Assembly (NCBI RefSeq): GCF_013248995.1
Contig: NZ_JABRPK010000002.1
Coordinates: 310,001 to 374,000, forward strand
Length of the DNA: 64,000 nucleotides
From: Frigoribacterium sp. VKM Ac-2836
GTDB lineage: Bacteria > Actinomycetota > Actinomycetes > Actinomycetales > Microbacteriaceae
Direction: 5' to 3'
In this document: positions 41,284 to 49,517 of the stretch, piece by piece
Layout of the letters: every line of letters begins with the position of its first letter
Numbering within the stretch: position 1 is the stretch's first letter
Notes under the pieces: generated by a model
Database searches by the model: none
Told to the model about the DNA's origin: nothing
Seen by the model: only the letters and a program-made list of their open reading frames with translations
Translations under genes and position numbers: made by a program

Positions 41284-41606
41284 GCCACGTCACGACGCAC
41301 GTCCTCGACGCCGCACTGGGCCGCCCGGCGGCCGACGTTCCCGTCGCGCTCCACGACGACCATGGAGTCGAACTCGGCACCGGCGTGACGAACGCCGACG
41401 GGCGCGTGCCCGAACTCGGCCCGGACGCCCTGCCCGCCGGCGATTACCGACTCGTCTTCGAGACCGCCGCCTACTTCTCGGCCGCGCAGCGAGACACGTT
41501 CTACCCGCGGGTGACGATCGACTTCACCCTCGCCGACGAGTCGAGTCACTACCACGTGCCCGTTTTGCTCAGCCCGTTCGCGTACTCGACCTACCGCGGC
41601 AGCTGA
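41280..41606 (+). CDS. uraH: 5-hydroxyisourate hydrolase (transthyretin-like)
   Basis: 108 residues, the full family length. It has the conserved N-terminal VTTHVLDAALGRPAADV with the catalytic His, and the diagnostic C-terminal YRGS tetrapeptide. It opens 5-hydroxyisourate, the unstable uricase product, to OHCU. Translationally coupled to uraD. It converges with the guanine deaminase gene, 18 bp away. Confidence 0.95.
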   Translation: MSHVTTHVLDAALGRPAADVPVALHDDHGVELGTGVTNADGRVPELGPDALPAGDYRLVFETAAYFSAAQRDTFYPRVTIDFTLADESSHYHVPVLLSPFAYSTYRGS

Positions 41607-41624
41607 CCCCCCTCGCACGCCGGC

Positions 41625-42155
41625 TCAGTAGTCGGTGCGGTGGTCGTGGGTCGCCCACGCCTCGAACGGCGCCGGCGCGTTCGCCGGGCGCACCTCGTCG
41701 ACGGGGAGGTCCCAGGTCGACCGGTCGCGCGCGAACAGCTCGTAGAACTCGAGGTCGTCGAAGCCACCTCGTGCGGCGTCGTGGCGGTCGGCCGCGTAGA
41801 CGACCCGGTCGACGCGCGCCCAGAGCGAGGCCGACAGGCACAGCGGGCACGGCTCGCACGAGGTGTACAGCGTCGTGCCGGCGAGCGAGAAGTCTCCGAC
41901 CACCTGGCAGGCCGCACGGATCGCCGTGACCTCGGCGTGCGCGGTGGGGTCGAGGTTGGCCGTGACCCGGTTCTGCCCCTCGGCCACGAGCTCGTCCCCG
42001 CGGACGATGACCGCGCCGAACGGCCCGCCTCCGTTCGCGACGTTCTCGACGGCCAACTCGATCGTTCGTGCCAGCCAGCGGGCGTCGGCGGCGTCGGTCA
42101 CGGTGTCTCCTCGGGGTGCGGCAGGCGTGGGATCGGTCGACTCGGCGACGCTCAT
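41625..42155 (-). CDS. guaD: Guanine deaminase (CDA-fold nucleoside deaminase)
   Basis: 176 residues. Zinc ligands lie in TAHAEVTAIRAA and SCEPCPLCLSA (His-Ala-Glu and PCxxC), as in the cytidine-deaminase-fold guanine deaminases. The C-terminal DDLEFYELFARDRSTW and HDHRTDY end match bacterial GuaD (YkoA/GuaD type). It converts guanine to xanthine, feeding xanthine dehydrogenase. Its start overlaps the uricase stop, so the two are made from one transcript. Confidence 0.88.
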   Translation of the reverse strand: MSVAESTDPTPAAPRGDTVTDAADARWLARTIELAVENVANGGGPFGAVIVRGDELVAEGQNRVTANLDPTAHAEVTAIRAACQVVGDFSLAGTTLYTSCEPCPLCLSASLWARVDRVVYAADRHDAARGGFDDLEFYELFARDRSTWDLPVDEVRPANAPAPFEAWATHDHRTDY

Positions 42156-43045
42156 GCGAGACCCGCCGAGGCGCGCCAGGCGTCGTGGGCCGGCGGCGCG
42201 TCGTCACGCAGCACGGTGGCTTCGATCAGACCATACGGCCGGTCGGCGGCCCAGAACACCTCGCCCGGGTTCTCGAGACCGAAGGGTGCCAGGTCGTAGG
42301 CGAAGTGGTGCCTGTTGGGCGCCTTGAGGCGTACCTCGACGATCGACGGGATCGCCTCGAGGACTGCCGTGCCCATGTGCCACAGGGTCTGTTGCAGCGC
42401 GAGCGACTGCAGGGTGGCGAACTCGCGGACCATCAGGCGCTTCACGTCGGCGTACGTGGCCTCCCAGTCGACGTCCGTCGTGCCGAAGCGCCACTTCGCG
42501 TCCAACGACGTCGCCATGACCCGGTCGTGCGTCTCGGGCAGGGTCGTGAACTCGTCGGTCAGGAATCCGGCGAACTCTGACCCGGTCGACTTGAGCAGGA
42601 CCAGGTCTTTCAGGCCGCCCACGACGTACTCGCCGGTGTCGTCCACCGTGACGGCGGCGGTGCGTACCTCTTGCCCCGAGCGCAGCCAGGTGTGGTCGTG
42701 CTCCGCGCCGTCGACGACGGCCCGCTGCCAGTCGTACTGCTCGATCTCGACGCGGGCACCGGTGACCGGCTCGACGTCGTGCACGAAGTGGCGGGCGAGT
42801 TCGAGCCCGAAGCGCTCGACGGCCTCGACGCCCTTCGACTTCGCGAAGGCGAACGCGGTGTTCTTCTGGGTGTCCGTCGGCAGGACGGCGCTCTGGTCGC
42901 CCCGCAGATACGCCGCGTCGAACGGACCGCGCAACGCCGTCGTGACGTTGACGTCGCGGATCTCGTGTCGGGGCCCGTCGCGGTAGAAGCGCACGAGTCG
43001 CGACTCCGCTTTGCCGTACTGGTTGTCGCCGAGGATGATCGCCAT
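42152..43045 (-). CDS. pucL: Urate oxidase (uricase)
   Basis: 297 residues, cofactor-free two-repeat T-fold enzyme. It starts IILGDNQYGKAESRLVRFYRDG, with the catalytic Lys-Thr pair in GKAE and VLPTDTQKNTAFAFAK, and NRHHFAYDLAPFGLENPGEVF near the end. It oxidises urate to 5-hydroxyisourate and peroxide. The divergent promoter region to the formamidase gene holds two tandem 16-bp motifs 30 bp apart. Confidence 0.95.
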   Translation of the reverse strand: MAIILGDNQYGKAESRLVRFYRDGPRHEIRDVNVTTALRGPFDAAYLRGDQSAVLPTDTQKNTAFAFAKSKGVEAVERFGLELARHFVHDVEPVTGARVEIEQYDWQRAVVDGAEHDHTWLRSGQEVRTAAVTVDDTGEYVVGGLKDLVLLKSTGSEFAGFLTDEFTTLPETHDRVMATSLDAKWRFGTTDVDWEATYADVKRLMVREFATLQSLALQQTLWHMGTAVLEAIPSIVEVRLKAPNRHHFAYDLAPFGLENPGEVFWAADRPYGLIEATVLRDDAPPAHDAWRASAGLA

Positions 43046-43068
43046 GCGGCGATGATCACACAGCCGTG

Positions 43069-43114
43069 TGAACGACTTGTTTCACGATCGGCGCATTGTG
43101 AACAACTCGTTTCA
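43069..43114. promoter_or_regulatory. Twin purine-regulon operators in the pucL-fmdA divergent promoter
   Basis: TGAACGACTTGTTTCA (43069-43084) and TGAACAACTCGTTTCA (43099-43114) are two near-identical pseudo-palindromes starting 30 bp apart, about three helical turns. Consensus TGAACRACTYGTTTCA. They lie between uricase (minus) and the formamidase-like gene (plus), and related copies precede the NCS2 permease and pucG. Confidence 0.65.
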
Positions 43115-43158
43115 GAAGGCTTATCGGGACGAGGCGTCCACTCGCTACTGTGCTGGGC

Positions 43159-44304
43159 ATGGCGATCTCCGACGCGACTCCGGCACCCCACGCGGGCCCC
43201 GTTCCCGCGACCCCGATCCTGCAACCGTTGGCTCGGGGCGATCGAGACGAGGGGGTCGTCTACCTGCCCGCGACCCCTGCCACGACGCTGTGGGGGCGCC
43301 TGCCCTGCGCTGCCGACGAGCCCGTGCTCACGATCGACCCGGGCACCGCCGTCCTCATCGACACCCTCAGCCACGAGGGCGTGCTCGACGACCAAGGGCG
43401 TGACCCCCTGGCTTTCTTCGCCCGCCACGGGGTACCCGCCGAGCACGTGCTCGACGACGCGGTCGCGCTGGCCGCGGCCGATGACGACCAGCACGGTCGC
43501 GACCCGGGTGCCGACGGTCCGCACGTCGTGACGGGGCCCATCGCGATCCGCGGAGCGCAGCCCGGCGACGTCGTCACGATGACCCTGCTCGACGCGACAC
43601 CGCGGGTGCCCTACGGCGTCATCTCGAACCGGCACGGCCGCGGCGCCCTGGCCGGTGAGTTCCCGCTCGAGGCCGGCCCGGTCAGCGTCTTCGCGGCGGT
43701 GGACCACGAGCCCGACGGCTCGCTCGTCGGCACCTTGCCGCTCGTGCCGGGTGCCGACCACACCGTGCGATTCCCCCTGCATCCCTTTCTCGGCATCATG
43801 GGCGTCGCCGTGGCGGGCGACGAGCGACCGCATTCGGTGCCTCCCGGGACGCACGGGGGCAACATCGACATCGCCCTGCTGACCGAGGGCGCTTCGCTGC
43901 ACCTGCCCGTCCAGGTGCCCGGGGCCCTGGCGTACGTCGGCGATCCCCACTTCGCCCAGGGCGACGGCGAGGTCGCGCTCACGGCGATGGAGGCCAGCCT
44001 GCGGGTCACCGTCCGGTTCGACCTGGTGCCTCGGGCCGAGGCCGTGGCGCTGTTCGGCGAGATCGCCGGGCCGCTGGCCGAGACGGCCGAACTGCTCGTG
44101 CCCACCGGTCTCGACGAAGACCTCGACGAGGCGGTCCGCGCCTGCGTCCGGGCGGCGATCGATCTGATCGAGGCCCGCTACGGCATGGACCGCAGCCTCG
44201 CCTACGCCTATCTCTCGGCCGCGACCGACTTCGACATCTCGCAGGTCGTCGACCTGGTCAAGGGCGTCCACGCCCGCATCCGCAAGGCGGACTTCGGTGG
44301 CTGA
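43159..44304 (+). CDS. Acetamidase/formamidase-family protein
   Basis: 381 residues. FmdA_AmdA fold with conserved HPFLGIMGVAVAGDERPHSVPPGTHGGNIDI near residue 215. Such enzymes hydrolyse formamide or short amides to ammonia. In this cluster it may act on a late product such as oxamate, or on formamide; this is inference. TACTGT (43146-43151) ends 7 nt before the ATG at 43159, so a leaderless start there is preferred to the GTG at 43150. Its end overlaps the fused amidase gene by 8 bp. Confidence 0.85.
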   Translation: MAISDATPAPHAGPVPATPILQPLARGDRDEGVVYLPATPATTLWGRLPCAADEPVLTIDPGTAVLIDTLSHEGVLDDQGRDPLAFFARHGVPAEHVLDDAVALAAADDDQHGRDPGADGPHVVTGPIAIRGAQPGDVVTMTLLDATPRVPYGVISNRHGRGALAGEFPLEAGPVSVFAAVDHEPDGSLVGTLPLVPGADHTVRFPLHPFLGIMGVAVAGDERPHSVPPGTHGGNIDIALLTEGASLHLPVQVPGALAYVGDPHFAQGDGEVALTAMEASLRVTVRFDLVPRAEAVALFGEIAGPLAETAELLVPTGLDEDLDEAVRACVRAAIDLIEARYGMDRSLAYAYLSAATDFDISQVVDLVKGVHARIRKADFGG

Positions 44305-45985
44305 CGCGATGCGTGCCGACGTGCCCGGTCCCGAGGAGGCGCGGGTCGGCTCGGGCACCGTCCCCACGACCGTCGACGGCGACCTGCCCGACGGCCTGAT
44401 CGCCGCGTTCGACGCCTACGAGCAGGCACTCGCGGCCGATGACCAGGTCGCGCTCGCGGCGTCCTTCGAGCCGACCGCCACCGTGATGCGCGCCGACGCC
44501 GGTGGTCTGCTGGTCGGGCACGACGCCATCACGGCCTTCCGGGGCCGGCGCGGGTCGGGGCCGGTTCGTCGTGTGGTCGAGTGCCACGTGCGGGTCGTCG
44601 ACGCCGACGCCGCGCTGATCGTGTCCGTGAACGCTCCGGCCTCCGGCGGGCGCGGGGTCGTCACGCAGCTCTGGCGCCGCGAGCCGCGGACGGGGTCGGG
44701 TCGTGGTCGCCCCTGGCGCATCGCGTCGGCGCAGGTGCAGGCGCCGCCTCCCGCGATCGACCGGCGGGTCTGGCGGGTCGTGGGCGAGCCGCTGGTCTCG
44801 GGGCGTCGCGACGACGGGGTGACCGGTGCCGCGCCTCCTGCGGGCTCTCGGGCCCTCGTCGGCGAGACCGTCGCCGTGAAAGACCTGTTCGCCGTCGCGG
44901 GCCACGCGATCGGTGCCGGGGTGCCTGCCCGTCTCGCCGGTGCGGCCCCCGAGCCCCGGCACGCGGCCGCGGTCCAGCACCTGCTCGACGCCGGGGCCGA
45001 CCTGCGCGGCATCGCGCAGACCGACGAGTTCGCCTACAGCATCGCCGGACGCAACTCCGCCTACGGCACCCCGCCCAACCCGGCCGCGCCGGGGGCGATC
45101 TCGGGTGGTTCGACCAGCGGCCCGGCGGCGGCCGTGGCCCTCGGGCAAGCGAGCATCGGCCTCGGGACCGACACGGGCGGGTCGCTCCGGGTGCCGGGGT
45201 CGTACCAGGGGCTCTGGGGCATCCGTACCACGCACGGCGCCGTCGACCGTGCCGGGCTGCTGCCCCTCGCGCCGAGCTTCGACACGGTCGGCTGGGTGAC
45301 ACGTGACGTCGACACCCTCCGCCGGTCGGCCGCGTCGTCGCTGCGGTCGGCCGACCAGGTGTCGGTCGAGCCGTCGTACGTGGTCGACCCGGGGCTGCTC
45401 TCGTCGGTCACGCCCGGTGTACGAGCCGAGTTCGGGCGGGCCCTCGACGAGGCGACCGCGGCAGGGCGCATCCCGCGTCCCGAGCCGGTCGTCCTGGGCG
45501 ACGTCGCGCACCTGTTCGAGCTGTTCCGTGTGCTGCAGGCGTTCGAGGCCTGGCAATCCGACGGGGACTGGATCACCGCGCATCCCGGCGAACTCGCCGC
45601 GGACGTCTCGGCTCGTTTCGCGTTCGGCGCGACGGTCTCGCCCCGGCAGGCCGAGGAGGCGCGGGTCGCCCTCGCCCACGAACGTCGCCGCCTCGAGGCC
45701 CTCCTCCAGGGGCGTGTGCTGCTGCTGCCGAGTGCGTCGTCGGCCGCCCCGTCGCTCAGTGCCACGGCGGCCGAGGTGGATGCCGTCCGCTCGGCCACGC
45801 TCGGTCTGACCTGCATCGCCGGCGTGCTCGGGGCTCCTGCCGTCTCGGCGCCCGTCCTCGAGGTGCCCGTCGCCGCCGGGCGGCGCGCACCCGTCGGGCT
45901 GTGCCTCGTGGGGCCACGCGGCGCGGACCTCTCCTTGGTCGAGCTCGCGGCGACTTGGGCGACCTGGGCGACCTGGGCGACCTGA
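44297..45985 (+). CDS. Fused HpxZ/AtzH-like and amidase (HpxY/AtzE-like) protein, probable oxalurate amidohydrolase
   Basis: 562 residues. Residues 28-150 are a DUF3225 (AtzH/HpxZ) NTF2-like domain. From about 185 an amidase-signature enzyme follows with Lys195 (AVKDLF), the GGSTSGP loop at 270-276 and nucleophile Ser296 in TDTGGS. In Klebsiella hpxXYZ the two parts are separate and serve oxalurate breakdown. PucG, encoded next, makes oxalurate, so this fusion likely hydrolyses it. No HpxX/AtzG gene is seen. Repeat copies encode EEARV at residues 13-17 and again near 455. The C-terminus is a peculiar (ATW)n tail. Confidence 0.78.
   Translation: MADAMRADVPGPEEARVGSGTVPTTVDGDLPDGLIAAFDAYEQALAADDQVALAASFEPTATVMRADAGGLLVGHDAITAFRGRRGSGPVRRVVECHVRVVDADAALIVSVNAPASGGRGVVTQLWRREPRTGSGRGRPWRIASAQVQAPPPAIDRRVWRVVGEPLVSGRRDDGVTGAAPPAGSRALVGETVAVKDLFAVAGHAIGAGVPARLAGAAPEPRHAAAVQHLLDAGADLRGIAQTDEFAYSIAGRNSAYGTPPNPAAPGAISGGSTSGPAAAVALGQASIGLGTDTGGSLRVPGSYQGLWGIRTTHGAVDRAGLLPLAPSFDTVGWVTRDVDTLRRSAASSLRSADQVSVEPSYVVDPGLLSSVTPGVRAEFGRALDEATAAGRIPRPEPVVLGDVAHLFELFRVLQAFEAWQSDGDWITAHPGELAADVSARFAFGATVSPRQAEEARVALAHERRRLEALLQGRVLLLPSASSAAPSLSATAAEVDAVRSATLGLTCIAGVLGAPAVSAPVLEVPVAAGRRAPVGLCLVGPRGADLSLVELAATWATWATWAT
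44333..44350 (+). repeat. Dispersed repeat copy inside a coding region, GAGGAGGCGCGGGTCGGC
   Basis: Copy of the window-wide motif read in frame as EEARVG near the N-terminus of the fused amidase. A second in-frame copy lies at 45653. Confidence 0.7.
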
Positions 45986-46024
45986 TGCTCGCCTCGGACG
46001 GCGACCTGATGCTCGCCTCGGACG
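45977..46024. repeat. 24-bp tandem duplication across the amidase stop codon
   Basis: The 24 bases at 45977-46000 recur exactly at 46001-46024. The first copy contains the amidase stop codon. Just upstream, a 9-bp unit (GCGACCTGG) is repeated about four times and encodes the ATWATWATWAT tail. Replication slippage has clearly been active here. Confidence 0.85.
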
Positions 46025-46046
46025 GCCGCCGACGCGTTCACCTGCA

Positions 46047-46068
46047 TGAAACACGGGTTGCGTAGGGT
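46047..46068 (+). promoter_or_regulatory. Purine-regulon operator and -10 box before pucG
   Basis: TGAAACACGGGTTGCG (46047-46062) matches the 16-bp motif of the pucL and permease promoters in its left half and partly in its right. It abuts TAGGGT (46063-46068), a -10 box that ends 7 nt before the GTG start of pucG, consistent with a leaderless mRNA. Confidence 0.5.
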
Positions 46069-46075
46069 GGGCCGG

Positions 46076-47323
46076 GTGAAACGAGTCTTCCAGCCGATCG
46101 ACCCGCCCGCCCGCCTGCTGATGGGCCCCGGGCCGATCAACGCCGACCCCCGGGTCCTCCGCGCGATGTCGGCTCAGCTCGTGGGGCAGTACGACCCCGC
46201 CATGACGGCCTACATGGACGAGACGCAGGCGCTGTACCGCGAGGTGTTCCAGACCGCCAACGAGCAGACCCTGCTCGTCGACGGCACCTCGCGGGCCGGC
46301 ATCGAGGCCTCGCTCGTGTCCCTGATCGAGCCGGGCGACAAGGTGCTCGTGCCCGTCTTCGGTCGATTCGGGCACCTGCTGCGCGAGATCGCCGAGCGTT
46401 GTGGGGCAGAGGTCCACGTCATCGAGGTGCCGTGGGGGCAGGTGTTCGCCCTCGAGACCATCGTCGAGGCGATCGAGCGCGTCCAGCCGAAACTGCTCGC
46501 GGTCGTGCACGGTGACACCTCGACGACCGTCGCCCAGCCCCTCGACGGGCTCGGAGAAGCCTGCGCCCGCCACGGCGTGCTGTTCTACACCGACGTCACG
46601 GCATCGATCGTCGGCAACACCTTCCGCACCGACGAGCTCGGGCTGGACGCCGTCAGCGCCGGCCTGCAGAAGTGCCTCGGCGGCCCCTCGGGGTCGTCGC
46701 CCGTCACCTTCAGCGAGCGAGCCGTGGACGTCATCCGGGCCCGCACGTCCATCGAAGCCGGAATCCGTGGTGACGGCGACACGACGAGCGCCCGCCGCAT
46801 CGCCTCGAACTACTTCGACCTCGCGATGATCTTCGACTACTGGGGGCCGCAACGCCTCAACCACCACACCGAGGCGACCACGATGCTCTGGGGCGCCCGT
46901 GAATGCGCCCGCCTGGTGGTCGACGAGGGCGTCGACGCCGTGGTCGCCCGACACGAGCTGCACGGTCGCGCCATGCTCGCGGGCGTGCTGGGGCTCGGCC
47001 TCGAGACCTTCGGTGACCTCGCTCACAAGATGAACAACGTCGTCGCCGTGGTGATCCCCGACGGTGTCGACGGCGACCGGGTGCGCGGCGCCCTGCTCAC
47101 CGACTTCGGCATCGAGATCGGCACCTCGTTCGGCCCCCTGCACGGCAAGGTCTGGCGCATCGGCACGATGGGCTACAACGCGCGTCGCGACACCGTGCTC
47201 ACGACCCTCGCCGCGCTCGAGGCCGTGCTCCGGCGCGAGGGTGCGCCGATCACGAGTGGCGGCGGGGTCGGCGCCGCCTACGACGTCTACCTCGACGCCG
47301 ACCGAGCAGGAGGCGCGGCGTGA
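46076..47323 (+). CDS. pucG: (S)-ureidoglycine-glyoxylate aminotransferase
   Basis: 415 residues, fold-type I PLP enzyme of the alanine-glyoxylate aminotransferase group. Lys199 in GLQKCLGGPSG binds PLP, with Asp173 in FYTDVTAS. MGPGPINADPRVLRAM is the typical start. RLNHHTEATTMLWG matches the active-site region of PucG. It transfers the ureidoglycine amino group to glyoxylate, giving glycine and oxalurate. The GTG at 46076 was chosen because a -10 box immediately precedes it. GTGA overlap with allC. Confidence 0.88.
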   Translation: MKRVFQPIDPPARLLMGPGPINADPRVLRAMSAQLVGQYDPAMTAYMDETQALYREVFQTANEQTLLVDGTSRAGIEASLVSLIEPGDKVLVPVFGRFGHLLREIAERCGAEVHVIEVPWGQVFALETIVEAIERVQPKLLAVVHGDTSTTVAQPLDGLGEACARHGVLFYTDVTASIVGNTFRTDELGLDAVSAGLQKCLGGPSGSSPVTFSERAVDVIRARTSIEAGIRGDGDTTSARRIASNYFDLAMIFDYWGPQRLNHHTEATTMLWGARECARLVVDEGVDAVVARHELHGRAMLAGVLGLGLETFGDLAHKMNNVVAVVIPDGVDGDRVRGALLTDFGIEIGTSFGPLHGKVWRIGTMGYNARRDTVLTTLAALEAVLRREGAPITSGGGVGAAYDVYLDADRAGGAA

Positions 47324-48576
47324 GCGACGAGGCCCGTCTCGTCCTCGAGCGCTGCGATGCCCTGGCCGCCGTCTCGAGCAGTCCGACCGGCATCGAGCGC
47401 GTGTACCTCTCGCCCGAGCACGCTCGCGTCAACGCGATGGCCGGCGAGTGGATGACACAGGCCGGCATGACGACGTGGCAGGACGCCGCCGGCAACCAGC
47501 GCGGTCGCTACGAGGGCACCGAGCCGGGCCTGCCCGCCCTGCTGCTCGGCTCGCACCTCGACACCGTGCCCGACGCCGGACGCTACGACGGCATCCTCGG
47601 CGTGCTCCTCGGCATGGCCCTGGTCGAACGTCTCGAGACCGCGGGCAGTCGTCTGCCCTTCGCGATCGAGGTGCTCGCCTTCGGTGACGAAGAGGGCACC
47701 CGCTTCGGTACCGCGCTGCTCGGTTCGCGGGCGGTCGCCGGCACCTGGCAGCCCGAGTGGTGGTCCCTGGTCGACGCCACGGGCACGACGTTGCGCGACG
47801 CGTTCCGAGCCTTCGGCCTCGACCCCGACCGGGTGACCGACGCCGCGTACGACCCCGCCGACGTCGTGGGCTACCTCGAGACCCACATCGAGCAGGGCCC
47901 CTACCTCGAAGAGGCCGACCGGGCCCTCGCCGTGGTCTCGTCGATCGCCGGCGCGCGGCGCTTCGACCTGTCCCTGACCGGGGTCGCCGGCCACGCGGGC
48001 GGCGTGCCGTTCCACCGGCGCCACGATGCGCTCGCCGGGGCCAGCGAGATCGTCCTGGCGGTCGAACGCCTGGCGCGAGAAGCCGGCTGCGTCGCCACGG
48101 TCGGCCGGCTGCAGGCTTTCCCCGGCGGGGTGAACGTGATTCCCGGGTTCGTCGAGTTCAGCCTCGACCTCCGCGCCGAGCACGACGACCGACGTGACGA
48201 GGTCTGGGCCGACATCCAGGCCGTCGCCGCCGAGGTCGGAGGGCGTCGCGGCCTCACCTTCTCGGTGGACGAGACCCACCGTGCGCCGGCCGTCGTCGCC
48301 TCACCGCGCCTCCGGGGATTCGTCCGCGACGGCATCGCCGCCACGGGAGACGTCGACCCGATGGTCCTGTTCTCGAAGGCCGGGCACGACGCCATGGCCG
48401 TCGCCGAGCTGACGGAGTGGGCCATGGTGTTCGTCCGCTGCGGCAACGGGGGCATCAGCCACCACCCCGACGAGACCGTCACGATGGCCGACGTGGCCGT
48501 CGCACTCGATGCCTTCGAGGCCACCGTGCAGGCGATCGCGGCGGCGCACCCGGCCGTGGCGCAGGCCTCCGCGTGA
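47320..48576 (+). CDS. allC: Allantoate amidohydrolase
   Basis: 418 residues, M20 metallopeptidase family. Metal ligands: His in LLGSHLDTVPDAGRYDG, Asp in the same stretch, Glu pair in AFGDEEGTRFG, and a late His in GNGGISHHPDE. THIEQGPYLEE and GVAGHAGGVPFHRRHDA are signature blocks of the allantoate/ureidoglycolate/carbamoyl-amino-acid amidohydrolases. It turns allantoate into ureidoglycine, CO2 and ammonia, the PucG substrate. It could alternatively be an N-carbamoyl amino acid hydrolase, but context decides. GTG start, coupled on both sides. Confidence 0.88.
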   Translation: MSDEARLVLERCDALAAVSSSPTGIERVYLSPEHARVNAMAGEWMTQAGMTTWQDAAGNQRGRYEGTEPGLPALLLGSHLDTVPDAGRYDGILGVLLGMALVERLETAGSRLPFAIEVLAFGDEEGTRFGTALLGSRAVAGTWQPEWWSLVDATGTTLRDAFRAFGLDPDRVTDAAYDPADVVGYLETHIEQGPYLEEADRALAVVSSIAGARRFDLSLTGVAGHAGGVPFHRRHDALAGASEIVLAVERLAREAGCVATVGRLQAFPGGVNVIPGFVEFSLDLRAEHDDRRDEVWADIQAVAAEVGGRRGLTFSVDETHRAPAVVASPRLRGFVRDGIAATGDVDPMVLFSKAGHDAMAVAELTEWAMVFVRCGNGGISHHPDETVTMADVAVALDAFEATVQAIAAAHPAVAQASA

Positions 48577-49493
48577 GCGGGCTCCGCATCGACGACACGC
48601 TCGGGGACGCTGCCGACGGCGCCAAGCCGGCGAAGGACGCAGGAGGCGCGGGCCCGGTCGAAGGGGCGGGCATCCGCGACCGCATCGATTCGGGCTACGG
48701 CCGCCTCTCGCCACGAGAACAACGAGCCGCCGACTTCATCCTCGACCACCTGGACGATCTCGCCGTCTACACCGCCACCGAGATCGCCGAGCGGAGCGGC
48801 GTCTCGAAAGCCACGGTGTCGCGGTTGTTCCGACGGCTCGGCTTCACCGACGCGCAAGAGGTGCGCGACCAGGCGCGGGCGTCGCGGAGCCGTGGCGTAC
48901 CGGTCGGGCCGACCCGCGCCTCCGGCGGCCTCGCCGAGCACGCCGAGGCCGAACGACGAAACCTCGACCTGATGCTGTCGGGGCTGGCCGACGGCCGGCT
49001 CGAGCGGGCCGCCACGGTGGTCGCCGGTGCCGAGCGGGTCGTCGTGGCGGGATTCCGCAACAGCTACCCGGTGGCGCTCCACCTGCGGCAGCAGCTGGTC
49101 CAGGCACGGGACGACGTGCGCGTCGCGCCGCAGCCGGGCCAGTCCATCGGCGAAGAGCTGGTCGGGCTCGGGGCACGGGACGTCGTCGTCCTGGTGGGGT
49201 TCCGCCGTCGGCCGGCCGGGTTCGCCGGCGTCCTGTCGGCGCTGGCCGCCCGCGGTGTGCCCGTGGTGCTGATCGCCGACCCGTCGCTGCGCGGGGTCGA
49301 GGTGACGGTACGACTCGATTGTCCGGTCGAGACCCCGGCACCCTTCGACAGCTACGCCGGCGCGATGAGCCTGGTCGCGCTGCTGGCGGGTGCCGTGCTG
49401 ACCGAGACCGTCCGGGCCGGACGACCAGGGGCAGGCCGCAGCCGTGTCGCCGAGGTCACCGAGCTGTACGCCGAGCTGAGCGAACTCGAATAG
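48573..49493 (+). CDS. RpiR-family regulator (HTH plus SIS domain), candidate purine-cluster regulator
   Basis: 306 residues starting at GTG in a GTGA overlap with allC. An RpiR-type helix-turn-helix lies at about 45-105 (LSPREQRAADFILDHLDDLAVY, SGVSKATVSRLFRRLGF). A SIS sugar-phosphate-like domain follows (VVVAGFRNSYPVALHLRQQL). It is embedded in the purine operon and is the only dedicated regulator there, so it may bind the TGAAC-N6-TTTCA motifs. Its first 40 residues and the loop near 115 contain dispersed repeat copies (48639, 48918). Effector unknown. Confidence 0.82.
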   Translation: MSGLRIDDTLGDAADGAKPAKDAGGAGPVEGAGIRDRIDSGYGRLSPREQRAADFILDHLDDLAVYTATEIAERSGVSKATVSRLFRRLGFTDAQEVRDQARASRSRGVPVGPTRASGGLAEHAEAERRNLDLMLSGLADGRLERAATVVAGAERVVVAGFRNSYPVALHLRQQLVQARDDVRVAPQPGQSIGEELVGLGARDVVVLVGFRRRPAGFAGVLSALAARGVPVVLIADPSLRGVEVTVRLDCPVETPAPFDSYAGAMSLVALLAGAVLTETVRAGRPGAGRSRVAEVTELYAELSELE

Positions 49494-49517
49494 CACGCGA
49501 TCCGCGTCACGGCTCGC

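Noticed and set aside
48573-49493. Sugar-isomerase identity for the SIS-domain protein
   Set aside because: The N-terminal helix-turn-helix makes it an RpiR-type regulator.
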